This document shows, one piece after another, positions 17,839 through 26,118 of a stretch of DNA of 64,000 nt. The translations under genes and the position numbers were made by a program. The DNA comes from Paraherbaspirillum soli (GTDB taxonomy: Bacteria > Pseudomonadota > Gammaproteobacteria > Burkholderiales > Burkholderiaceae_D): NCBI RefSeq assembly GCF_042654985.1, contig NZ_JBHSMT010000012.1, positions 124,001 to 188,000 of the forward strand, read 5' to 3'. The notes under the pieces were generated by a model. The model saw nothing but the letters and a program-made list of their open reading frames with translations. It was not told where the DNA came from and did no database searches. Each line of letters begins with the position of its first letter. Positions within the stretch are counted from its first letter, which is position 1.

Positions 17839-18306
17839 ATGACAAACCTGAATATCAACGGCAAGCAGCATGAAATCGATTTACCGGAGGACACTCCCCT
17901 GCTTTGGGCGCTACGCGATCACATCGGGCTGACCGGCACCAAATTCGGCTGCGGCATGGCGCTGTGCGGAGCCTGCACCGTGCATCTCGACGGTGAACCG
18001 ATCCGCTCCTGCGTCACCCCGATCAGCGCCGCGGCCGGTAAAAAAGTGAGCACCATCGAGGCGATGGCCGAAGACCGCGTAGGCCATGCGCTGCAGCAGG
18101 CATGGATCGCACTCGGGGTGCCGCAATGCGGTTATTGCCAGGCCGGTCAAATCATGTCGGCCACGGCCCTGCTGAAAACCACGCCCAAACCCAGCGATCA
18201 GCAAATCGACGAAGCGATGAGCGGCAATCTTTGCCGTTGCGGCACCTATACCCGCATCCGGGCCGCCATCAAACAGGTCGCCGCCAAGCAGGGAGCCGAC
18301 CAATGA
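17839..18306 (+). CDS. iorA: 2Fe-2S subunit of a molybdenum hydroxylase (isoquinoline 1-oxidoreductase alpha type)
   Basis: 155 residues from the ATG at 17839 with AGGAAAGAG upstream. The N-terminal plant-type ferredoxin cluster motif is CGMALCGACTVHLDG with a fourth Cys in RSCVTP; the C-terminal helical [2Fe-2S] domain has CGYCQAG and NLCRCGTYTRI. This pair of clusters carries electrons from the molybdenum centre. The downstream large subunit overlaps by four bases (ATGA), a strong sign of coupled translation. The gene symbol reflects family resemblance; the actual substrate may be an aldehyde or another N-heterocycle. Confidence 0.85.
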   Translation: MTNLNINGKQHEIDLPEDTPLLWALRDHIGLTGTKFGCGMALCGACTVHLDGEPIRSCVTPISAAAGKKVSTIEAMAEDRVGHALQQAWIALGVPQCGYCQAGQIMSATALLKTTPKPSDQQIDEAMSGNLCRCGTYTRIRAAIKQVAAKQGADQ

Positions 18307-20621
18307 GCGCCGCCTTCGATATCGAGAAACTGGATTCACCCCTTTCCATGAGCCGCCGCATCTGGCTCAAAGGCATCGGCGCATTGACCGGATTGGCGCT
18401 GACGGTCGGCCTCGATGGCATGGTCAGCGCAGCCGACGCCGGTCCGGCGCAAAAATACGGCGCCGATCACATGCCGGGCGGCACCGTCAACAATCCATTG
18501 ATCTTCGTCTCGATCGGCAGCGATGGCATGGTCACCATCGTCGCCCACCGCTCGGAGATGGGACAAGGCATCCGCAGCAGCTTGCCGCTGGTGGTCGCCG
18601 ACGAACTCGAGGCCGACTGGAGCCGGGTGCGCGTGGTGCAAGCCCATGCCGATGAAGAACGCTATGGCAACCAGAACACCGATGGCTCGCGCAGCATGCG
18701 CCACTTCTTCATGCCGATGCGCCAGGTCGGCGCCACCGCCCGCCTGATGCTGGAAACCGCAGCCGCAGCGCGCTGGGGCGTACCGCTAGCAGAAGTCAGC
18801 GCAAAAAATCACGAAGTGCTGCATGCGCCCAGCGGCCGCAAGCTGGGCTATGGCGCGCTGGCAGCCGATGCTGCCAAGCTGCCGCTGCCGGCAGCCGCAC
18901 AAGTCCGCCTGAAAGATCCGGCCCAGTTCCGCTACATCGGCAAAGACAGCTTCAACAGCGTCGATTTCCAGGACATCGTCAGCGGCCATGCCCACTACGG
19001 CATCGACACCCGACTGGAAGGCATGCTGTACGCCGTGGTCGCCCGGCCGCCGGTATTCGGCGGCAAGGTCGCCAGCTTTGATGCCGCCGAGGCGTTGAAA
19101 GTGCCAGGCGTGGTGCGCGTGATCGAACTCAAGGGCAGCCCGCCGCCAGCCTTGTTCAACCCGTTGGGCGGAATTGCCGTGATCGGGCGCAATACATGGG
19201 CGGCGATCAAAGGCCGCGAAGCATTGAAAATCACCTGGGACCACGGCCCCAATGCCGGCTACGACTCCGGCACGTTCAAGACCACGCTGCAAGAGGCTGC
19301 GCGCAAACCGGCCAAGGTGGTGCGCGATCAAGGCAACGCAATGGGGGCGCTGGCCAAGGCCGCAAAACGGATAACGGCCGAATACTATCTCCCGCATCTG
19401 GCCCACGCCACGATGGAGCCGCCGGCCGCCGCCGCGCGCATCGCTCACGGCAAATGCGAGGTGTGGGCCTGCGTGCAAGATCCGCAAGCCACGCGCCAGA
19501 CGGTTGCCGACCGTCTCGGCTATCGGCCGGACGACGTCAAAGTCAATGTGACCTTGCTCGGCGGCGGTTTCGGGCGTAAATCGAAACCCGACTTTGCGGC
19601 CGAAGCGGCGCTGCTGTCGCAAGCGATGGACGGCACGCCGATCAAGGTGACCTGGACTCGCGAAGACGATCTGCGCCATGATTATTTCCACACCGTCTCG
19701 CTGGAGCGCCTGGAAAGCAGCCTCGATGCCAACGGCAAACCGCAGGCATGGCTGCATCGCACTGCGGCGCCGACCATCTCCTCGACCTTCGTCGCCGGCG
19801 CCAAGGGCGAATCGGCCGGCGAACTCGGCATGAGCGCGCTCAATATCCCGTTCCTGATTCCGAATATCCGCATCGAAGCACCGGAAGTGGAGGCGCATAC
19901 CCGCATCGGCTGGTTCCGCTCGGTATCCAATATTCCGCACGCATTCGCGGTGCAATCGTTCGTCGCCGAACTGGCGGCGGCGGCCCGGCGCGATCATAGG
20001 GAATTTTTACTGGAGTTGATCGGACCGGCACGCAAGATCGATCCGCGCGAGATGTCCGACAGCAGCAATTACGGCGAGTCGCCGCTGCGCTATCCGCTCG
20101 ATACCGGCCGCATGCGCCAGGTGATTGAAATGGCGACGCAGGAAGCGGGCTGGGGCCGCAAGCTACCGAAGGGGCACGGACTCGGCCTGGCAGTGGCTTA
20201 CAGCTTCATGACTTACGTGGCGGCGGTGATCGAAGTGGCGGTCAATGACGCCGGCGAAATCAGCCTTCCCCGGGTTGACCTGGCGCTCGATTGCGGCCCG
20301 CTGGTGACGCCGGATCGGGTCCGCTCGCAAGCCGAGGGCGCATGCATCATGGGTTTGAGTCTGGCGCTGAGCGGCGAAATCACTTTCAAGAACGGCAGCG
20401 CCGAGCAAGGCAATTTCCATGAATACGAAATCCTGCGTTCATTTTCAGCACCACGCGATCTGCGCGTGCATCTGGTGCCGCACCAGTACGACATGCCGCT
20501 CGGCGGCGTCGGCGAACCGGCCACGCCGCCGATCGCACCGGCCTTGTGCAACGCCATTTTCGCGGCCACCGGCAAACGCATCCGCAATCTGCCGATCAGG
20601 GATCAGTTGAAGAAAACGTAA
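18303..20621 (+). CDS. iorB: Molybdopterin-binding large subunit of the same hydroxylase, Tat-exported
   Basis: 772 residues. Near the N-terminus MSRRIWLKGIGAL is a twin-arginine signal, so the folded enzyme, probably with its small subunit, is exported to the periplasm. The sequence has the two-part xanthine-dehydrogenase-like Mo domain: HRSEMGQGIRSSLP, then LLGGGFGRKSKPDF, then the late DCGPLVTPDRVRSQ and PLGGVGEPATPP, which end in the conserved Glu near the Mo site. There is no FAD subunit, as in isoquinoline 1-oxidoreductase and periplasmic aldehyde oxidases, so a cytochrome or other acceptor is expected. Moco genes lie a few kb away. Confidence 0.87.
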   Translation: MSAAFDIEKLDSPLSMSRRIWLKGIGALTGLALTVGLDGMVSAADAGPAQKYGADHMPGGTVNNPLIFVSIGSDGMVTIVAHRSEMGQGIRSSLPLVVADELEADWSRVRVVQAHADEERYGNQNTDGSRSMRHFFMPMRQVGATARLMLETAAAARWGVPLAEVSAKNHEVLHAPSGRKLGYGALAADAAKLPLPAAAQVRLKDPAQFRYIGKDSFNSVDFQDIVSGHAHYGIDTRLEGMLYAVVARPPVFGGKVASFDAAEALKVPGVVRVIELKGSPPPALFNPLGGIAVIGRNTWAAIKGREALKITWDHGPNAGYDSGTFKTTLQEAARKPAKVVRDQGNAMGALAKAAKRITAEYYLPHLAHATMEPPAAAARIAHGKCEVWACVQDPQATRQTVADRLGYRPDDVKVNVTLLGGGFGRKSKPDFAAEAALLSQAMDGTPIKVTWTREDDLRHDYFHTVSLERLESSLDANGKPQAWLHRTAAPTISSTFVAGAKGESAGELGMSALNIPFLIPNIRIEAPEVEAHTRIGWFRSVSNIPHAFAVQSFVAELAAAARRDHREFLLELIGPARKIDPREMSDSSNYGESPLRYPLDTGRMRQVIEMATQEAGWGRKLPKGHGLGLAVAYSFMTYVAAVIEVAVNDAGEISLPRVDLALDCGPLVTPDRVRSQAEGACIMGLSLALSGEITFKNGSAEQGNFHEYEILRSFSAPRDLRVHLVPHQYDMPLGGVGEPATPPIAPALCNAIFAATGKRIRNLPIRDQLKKT

Positions 20622-20742
20622 GGGCACCTCTAAAAACCTACTGCGCGGCCCAATCTCGGGGCTGTGATGCTCACCGTACCTTCGTACGGCTGCGCTTCTC
20701 GCCCCGACCTTGGGCCGCTCGCTACGGTTTTTAGAGGTGCCC
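20622..20742. repeat. 121-bp palindromic intergenic element
   Basis: The outer arms GGGCACCTCTAAAAACC (20622-20638) and GGTTTTTAGAGGTGCCC (20726-20742) are perfect inverted repeats. Inside are further paired pieces: GCGGCCCA / TGGGCCGC, then CGGGGC / GCCCCG, and a central CCGTAC / GTACGG, so the whole unit folds into one long hairpin. It begins directly after the iorB stop codon. A decayed relative of the 3' half occurs near 46061-46105. It has no coding capacity and is probably a repetitive element of this genome. Confidence 0.75.
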
Positions 20743-20756
20743 GTAAGTTGACGACG

Positions 20757-20788
20757 ATATCCCGGCGCGGTTGGCCGGGATATTTTTT
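20757..20788 (+). terminator. Intrinsic terminator after iorAB
   Basis: Arms ATATCCCGGC and GCCGGGATAT with a seven-base loop, followed by TTTTT. It sits between the palindromic repeat and the convergent rraA stop. Confidence 0.85.
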
Positions 20789-20803
20789 ACTACGTCCGCT
20801 ATT

Positions 20804-21307
20804 TCACGGTGAAATAACCAGCTTCTCGCGCGCCACCAGCACGCCATCGGCGTCCGCGTAAATCCAGTCTCCCGGCGCCACCGCGACACCACCAATCGAC
20901 ACCCGGATGTCGCGCTCGCCCAAGCCCTTGCGCACGCTGCGCTGCGGATGCGTGGCGAGCGCGCGAACGCCGATGTTGCAGGCATTCAGCTCGGCCGAAT
21001 CGCGCACGCAGCCATTGACGACAATCCCGGCCCAGCCGTTTTTTTCAGCCAGCATGCCGAGATTGCCACCGACCAAGGCGCAGCGCAGACTAGCGCCGCC
21101 ATCGATCACCAGCACCTGGCCTTCCCCCGGGACTTCCAGCGTTGCACGGACCAGCACGTTGTCCTCGAATACCTTTAAGGTGCGGGCCGGGCCGGAAAAG
21201 CTTTGCTGCTTGCCGAACGCCAGGAACATCGGCGGCAATACCGCCAGAATGCCGGTGCCGAGCTTATCTTCATTGGCATCGCAAATATCGCAAGTCGAAA
21301 AAGTCAT
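20804..21307 (-). CDS. rraA: RraA family protein (regulator of RNase E activity type)
   Basis: 167 residues from ATG 21307; a GTG directly before it is also possible, but the AGG upstream is better spaced for the ATG. The family core is clear: STCDICDAN at the start, PARTLKVFEDN, GEGQVLVIDGG, the LGGNLGMLAEKNGW-like stretch, and NGCVRDSAELN with the conserved Arg-Asp pair. E. coli RraA binds RNase E and lowers mRNA decay; close relatives are 4-hydroxy-4-methyl-2-oxoglutarate aldolases using the same fold, so the name gives a family and not a proven function. It lies 26 bases downstream of clpB. Confidence 0.8.
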   Translation of the reverse strand: MTFSTCDICDANEDKLGTGILAVLPPMFLAFGKQQSFSGPARTLKVFEDNVLVRATLEVPGEGQVLVIDGGASLRCALVGGNLGMLAEKNGWAGIVVNGCVRDSAELNACNIGVRALATHPQRSVRKGLGERDIRVSIGGVAVAPGDWIYADADGVLVAREKLVISP

Positions 21308-21333
21308 CACAAACCTATCGTGTTTGAAAACAG

Positions 21334-23937
21334 TTAAGCCGTTGCCTTAAACACCAGCTCATCATGGTTGACTGTCACATGAATAGTGTCCTTCGGGCCG
21401 AATTTCCCTTCCAGGATCAGCTTCGACAACGGATTTTCGATCTTCTGCTGGATCGCGCGCTTCAACGGTCGCGCACCGTACACAGGATCAAAACCGGCCT
21501 CCGCGATCTTTTGCAGTCCGGCTTCCGAAATCTCCAATCGCATATCCATCTGCGCCAGACGCTGCTCCAGAATTTTCAGCTGGATCTTGGCAATCGCGCC
21601 GATATTCTTTTCATCCAGCGCATGGAACACCACGATTTCATCGATGCGGTTAATGAACTCCGGACGGAAATGGCTTCTGACTTCGTCCATCACTTCCTGC
21701 TTGATGGAAGCCGGATCGCTCTCTCCCACCGCCTGAATCCGATGCGAGCCCAGATTCGAGGTCATCACGATCACTGTGTTCTTGAAATCCACGGTGCGGC
21801 CCTGGCCGTCGGTCAGACGGCCGTCGTCCAGCACTTGCAACAGCACGTTGAACACATCGGGATGGGCCTTCTCGATTTCGTCGAGCAGGATCACGCTGTA
21901 CGGTTTGCGCCGCACCAGCTCAGTCAGATAGCCGCCTTCTTCGTAACCAACATAACCGGGAGGCGCACCGATCAGACGCGCTACCGAATGCTTCTCCATG
22001 AACTCGCTCATGTCGATCCGGATCAACGCGTCCGTGCTATCGAACAAAAAGCCTGCAAGCGCCTTGCACAGCTCGGTTTTGCCGACCCCGGTCGGCCCCA
22101 GGAACATGAACGAGCCATATGGCCGGTCCGGGTCGCCCAATCCCGCACGTTGGCGTCGGATCGCATCCGAAACGGCTTCAATCGCCTCATCCTGACCGAC
22201 CACCCGGCGATGCAATTCCTCTTCCATCTTAAGCAGTTTGTCGCGCTCGCCCTGCAGCATCTTGGCCACCGGAATGCCGGTAGCACGCGACACGATCTCG
22301 GCAATTTCATCGACTCCGACCTGGGTCCGCACCAACTTCGGCTTGCCGCTCGCTTCGGCATGCGGCGCGGCCAGCTCATCCTGCTTGGATTGCGCCTCGA
22401 GCGCCTTTTCCAGCTCGTTGAGCTTGCCGTACTTCAGCTCGGATACTTTCTGCCAGTCGCTGTTGCGGGTCGCTTCGTCGATTTGCAGACGCAGCTTTTC
22501 GATTTCTTCTTTCAAATGCTTGCTGCCCTGGGCGGCAGCTTTCTCTGACTTCCAGATTTCTTCCAGGTCGGCGTATTCGCGCTCCAGTTTGGCGATTTCT
22601 TCTTCGATCAGGGCGAAGCGTTTTTGCGACGCCTCATCCATCTCGCGGCGGACCGCTTCGCGCTCGATTTTCAGTTGGATCAGACGGCGGTCGAGCTTGT
22701 CCATGACCTCCGGCTTGGAGTCGATTTCAATCTTGATCTTGGCCGCGGCTTCATCGATTAGGTCGATCGCCTTGTCCGGCAAGAAGCGGTCGGTGATATA
22801 GCGATGCGACAATTCCGCCGCCGCGACAATCGCCGGGTCGGTAATTTGAACGCCGTGATGGACTTCGTACTTTTCCTGCAAGCCGCGCAAAATGGCGATG
22901 GTCGCCTCGACGCTGGGCTCATCCACCAGGATCTTCTGGAAGCGGCGTTCCAGCGCCGCATCCTTTTCGATGTACTTGCGATACTCGTCCAGCGTCGTCG
23001 CGCCTACGCAATGCAATTCGCCGCGCGCCAATGCCGGCTTCAGCATATTGCCGGCATCGATCGCGCCTTCCGCCTTGCCGGCCCCGACCATGGTGTGCAG
23101 CTCGTCGATGAAAACAATGGTCTGACCTTCGTCCTGGGCGATTTCCTTCAATACCGCTTTCAGCCGTTCTTCAAACTCGCCTCGGAATTTGGCGCCTGCC
23201 AGCAGCGCCGCCATATCGAGCGACAGCACGCGCTTGGATTTCAGGCTGTCCGGCACTTCGCCATTGACGATGCGTTGCGCCAGACCTTCTACAATCGCGG
23301 TCTTGCCGACACCCGGTTCGCCGATCAGTACCGGATTGTTCTTGCTGCGGCGTTGCAATACCTGGATCGCGCGCCGGATTTCATCGTCGCGGCCGATCAC
23401 CGGATCGAGCTTGCCAAGGCGCGCCCGCTCGGTCAGGTCAAGAGTGTATTTTTTCAATGCTTCGCGCTGCCCTTCGTCGCCCTGTGAAGCGACGTTGGCG
23501 CCGCCGCGCACGGCTTCAATCGCGGCTTCCAGCGCCTTGCGGGTCAGGCCGTGTTCACGCGCCAGCCGGCCGGCATCCGATTTGTCGTCGAGCAGGCCGA
23601 GCAACAACATCTCGCTGGCGATGAATTGATCACCGCGCTTTTGCGCTTCTTTGTCGGCCAGATTGAGTAATCCCAGCAGATCGCGACCGATCTGCACTTC
23701 GCCGCCGGTGCCGGAGACTTTAGGCAGCCGTTCCAGCGTCGTCTTGAGCCCGGTCGTCAAGGCGGCGACATTGACACCCGCCCGTTGCAACAGCGAACGG
23801 GCGCTGCCGTCCTCCTGGTTCAGCAGCGCCAGCAAGGCATGGACCGGCTCGATGTATTGATTGTCATTGCCGACGGCCTGACTTTGGGCATCGGCAATCG
23901 CTTCCTGCAGCTTGGTGGTTAATTTATCGAAACGCAT
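21334..23937 (-). CDS. clpB: ClpB disaggregase
   Basis: 867 residues, standard length. The N-terminal Clp repeat domain covers about residues 1-145. The first AAA module has Walker A GEPGVGKTAIVEG near residue 205 and Walker B IVFIDELHTMVG. The coiled-coil middle domain lies at roughly 410-520 and is rich in Glu, Lys and Leu. The second AAA module has GPTGVGKTELCKAL near 605 and VILLDEIEKAHPD, with the small C-terminal domain after it. ClpB works with DnaK to dissolve protein aggregates after heat shock. A sigma-32 type promoter would be expected in the 78 bases before the gene, but none can be claimed with confidence. Confidence 0.97.
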   Translation of the reverse strand: MRFDKLTTKLQEAIADAQSQAVGNDNQYIEPVHALLALLNQEDGSARSLLQRAGVNVAALTTGLKTTLERLPKVSGTGGEVQIGRDLLGLLNLADKEAQKRGDQFIASEMLLLGLLDDKSDAGRLAREHGLTRKALEAAIEAVRGGANVASQGDEGQREALKKYTLDLTERARLGKLDPVIGRDDEIRRAIQVLQRRSKNNPVLIGEPGVGKTAIVEGLAQRIVNGEVPDSLKSKRVLSLDMAALLAGAKFRGEFEERLKAVLKEIAQDEGQTIVFIDELHTMVGAGKAEGAIDAGNMLKPALARGELHCVGATTLDEYRKYIEKDAALERRFQKILVDEPSVEATIAILRGLQEKYEVHHGVQITDPAIVAAAELSHRYITDRFLPDKAIDLIDEAAAKIKIEIDSKPEVMDKLDRRLIQLKIEREAVRREMDEASQKRFALIEEEIAKLEREYADLEEIWKSEKAAAQGSKHLKEEIEKLRLQIDEATRNSDWQKVSELKYGKLNELEKALEAQSKQDELAAPHAEASGKPKLVRTQVGVDEIAEIVSRATGIPVAKMLQGERDKLLKMEEELHRRVVGQDEAIEAVSDAIRRQRAGLGDPDRPYGSFMFLGPTGVGKTELCKALAGFLFDSTDALIRIDMSEFMEKHSVARLIGAPPGYVGYEEGGYLTELVRRKPYSVILLDEIEKAHPDVFNVLLQVLDDGRLTDGQGRTVDFKNTVIVMTSNLGSHRIQAVGESDPASIKQEVMDEVRSHFRPEFINRIDEIVVFHALDEKNIGAIAKIQLKILEQRLAQMDMRLEISEAGLQKIAEAGFDPVYGARPLKRAIQQKIENPLSKLILEGKFGPKDTIHVTVNHDELVFKATA

Positions 23938-24015
23938 GGTTCCTCCAAAAGATCTAATGAGGAGAAAATTGGGACTGGCCAGCTTATTTCAAGGAAGCGA
24001 TGAGGATACTGACGA

Positions 24016-24495
24016 CTACAGGTTTCGAATGGTCTCCTCGCCATCTTGCCGCCACTTGGCCAACGCCGTCTCATCGCTGACACGGGCATCGACCCAGCGT
24101 GCACCTTGGGGAGTTTGCTCTTTCTTCCAGAAAGGCGCTTCGGTTTTCAGGTAATCGATGATGAATTCGCATGCCGCGAACGCTTCACCGCGATGCGCCG
24201 AGGTCACCGCGACCAGCACGATCTGATCCAGCGGCAACAATGGCCCGACCCGATGAATCACCAAGGCATCGAAGATATCCCAGCGCTGTTTGGCCTGCGC
24301 CACGATGGCGGACAAGGCTTTTTCGGTCATTCCGGGATAATGTTCCAGCTCCATTTGCGCTACCGCGCTGCCGTCGCTCAGATCGCGCACGGTACCGATA
24401 AAACTGACCACCGCGCCGACTTTGGGATTGCCCAGCCGCAATTGCGCAAGCTCGGCAGCAAGATCGAAGTCCTCGGTCTGAACGCGAATTGGCAT
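24016..24495 (-). CDS. moaE: Molybdopterin synthase catalytic subunit
   Basis: 159 residues. MoaE transfers sulfur from MoaD thiocarboxylate to precursor Z to make molybdopterin. Seen in order: GAVVSFIGTVRD, MELEHYPGMTEK, IHRVGPLLPLDQIVLVAV, the SAHRGEAFAACEF segment with the conserved His-Arg, and DYLKTEAPFWKKE with the active-site lysines. It lies 31 bases after moaD in the order thrC-moeA-moaD-moaE. Confidence 0.94.
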   Translation of the reverse strand: MPIRVQTEDFDLAAELAQLRLGNPKVGAVVSFIGTVRDLSDGSAVAQMELEHYPGMTEKALSAIVAQAKQRWDIFDALVIHRVGPLLPLDQIVLVAVTSAHRGEAFAACEFIIDYLKTEAPFWKKEQTPQGARWVDARVSDETALAKWRQDGEETIRNL

Positions 24496-24526
24496 GATGT
24501 ATTCCTGTCAGCGCTTATTGAAACCG

Positions 24527-24784
24527 TCAGCCGCCGGTGACAGGCGGGAAAAATGCCACTTCGCAATCGTGGCTCAGCAGCGTGTCGGCGCTGGTCATTT
24601 CCTGATTGAGCGCCATCAGCAACGCGCGCCCTTCCGCCAGGACTTCCGCCCAAGCGCCGCCGCGTGCACGTAAATAACAACGCAGGTCACCGACGGTTTT
24701 GACAGTAGCCGGCAGCTCCACGGTTTCCTCGGACAGTTTGAGCGCCTCTCGCACGCTGGCAAAAAAACGTATTTGGATTTTCAT
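24527..24784 (-). CDS. moaD: Molybdopterin synthase sulfur carrier subunit
   Basis: 85 residues from the ATG at 24784, with AAGGAA upstream; a longer open frame upstream has no support. It has the ubiquitin-like beta-grasp fold and ends in the required Gly-Gly (FFPPVTGG), which is adenylated and then made into a thiocarboxylate. Starts MKIQIRFFASVREAL, typical of MoaD. The gap to moeA is 44 bases. Confidence 0.93.
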   Translation of the reverse strand: MKIQIRFFASVREALKLSEETVELPATVKTVGDLRCYLRARGGAWAEVLAEGRALLMALNQEMTSADTLLSHDCEVAFFPPVTGG

Positions 24785-24828
24785 TGGATTTTCCTTGGCT
24801 TCACAGCGCAATCCTGGTCCGATCGGAA

Positions 24829-26088
24829 TTATTGCAGCAAGGCAGAAAATGGCAGGAAGCGCACCCGATCTCCGGCGGCAATGGTTTGTCCTGCCGGATT
24901 GTCGATCAGGCCGTCGCCCCATACCACCGAGGTCAATACCCCAGAGCCTTGATGCGGAAACAAATCCAGACCGCCGTTTTGATTGATTTTTGCGCGTAAA
25001 AACTCCTGGCGGCGGTCGGCTTTAGGCCAGACGAAATCCGCCCGCATCGTCATCGCTTGCGGCGCCACGTCGGTCACACCCTGCAGACGCAGGATGAACG
25101 GCCGCACGAACAGCAAAAAGGTGACGAAGCTGGACACCGGATTGCCGGGCAAGCCGATAAAAAATGCCGATGTTCCCGGCGTGCCTTCAGCGTCACGCCG
25201 CACTTCGCCGAACGCCAGCGGCTTGCCTGGCTTCATCGCGATTTGCCACATATTCAGGCGTCCTTCGGCTTCTACCGCCGGTTTGACGTAATCTTCTTCG
25301 CCGACCGAAACGCCGCCGGAAGTAATAATCAAATCGTGCTGTCGGGCGGCGCGACGCAAAGTCTCGCGGGTAGCATCCAAAGCATCCGGCACGATGCCGT
25401 AATCGGTAATTTCACAGCCCAGGTTTTCAAGCAAGCCGCGCAGCACAAAGCGATTGGAGTTGTAAATGGCGCCCGGCTTCAACGGCTCGTCCGGCATGGT
25501 CAATTCATCGCCGGTAAAAAACACGGCGACCCGCAACTTGCGCAGCACCGGCAAGCTTGCCAGTCCAACCGAGGCCGCCAGCCCCAGATGTTGCGCACGC
25601 AAACGGGTGCCGGCCGGCAGGATCACGCTGCCGCTGCAGATATCTTCGCCGGCGCGGCGAATCCACTCGCCTGATGCCGGCGCATGCTTGACCAGCACCA
25701 TATCGCCGTCCGCGGTTTTATCCAGTTCGCACATCTCCTGCATCACCACCGCATCGGCGCCGGCCGGAATCATGGCGCCGGTAAAAATACGGGCCGCAGT
25801 GCCCGCTTGCAGCATCTGACCGACATGACCGGCCGGGATCCGTTGCGAGACCGGCAGTCTGGCCTGAGCGCTGCTGCAGTCGACAGCACGTACCGCATAG
25901 CCATCCATTTGCGTGTTGTCGGCCGGCGGCACATTCAATTGCGAAACTTGGGCTGTCGCCAGCACCCGGCCATTGGCCGCCAGCGTCGGTATTTGTTCGA
26001 CGTCGGCAGCGTGCTGCAGGGGGCGCACCGCGGCCAGCAGGACATCCAGCGCTTCAGCGGCGCTCAGCATTGATGATTTTTGTGTCAT
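24829..26088 (-). CDS. moeA: Molybdopterin molybdenumtransferase
   Basis: 419 residues. MoeA inserts molybdate into adenylated molybdopterin. Family hallmarks are PPADNTQMDGYAVRA near residue 60, RIFTGAMIPAGADAVVMQE, the MoCF-like segment DLIITSGGVSVGEEDYVK, and GLPGNPVSSFVTF near the C-terminus. It lies between thrC (30 bases upstream) and moaD. A product acceptor, the IorAB-type enzyme, is encoded 4 kb downstream of this run. Confidence 0.94.
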   Translation of the reverse strand: MTQKSSMLSAAEALDVLLAAVRPLQHAADVEQIPTLAANGRVLATAQVSQLNVPPADNTQMDGYAVRAVDCSSAQARLPVSQRIPAGHVGQMLQAGTAARIFTGAMIPAGADAVVMQEMCELDKTADGDMVLVKHAPASGEWIRRAGEDICSGSVILPAGTRLRAQHLGLAASVGLASLPVLRKLRVAVFFTGDELTMPDEPLKPGAIYNSNRFVLRGLLENLGCEITDYGIVPDALDATRETLRRAARQHDLIITSGGVSVGEEDYVKPAVEAEGRLNMWQIAMKPGKPLAFGEVRRDAEGTPGTSAFFIGLPGNPVSSFVTFLLFVRPFILRLQGVTDVAPQAMTMRADFVWPKADRRQEFLRAKINQNGGLDLFPHQGSGVLTSVVWGDGLIDNPAGQTIAAGDRVRFLPFSALLQ

Positions 26089-26118
26089 TTTTCAAAGTGG
26101 ATGGATAGGCGCTGCAAA

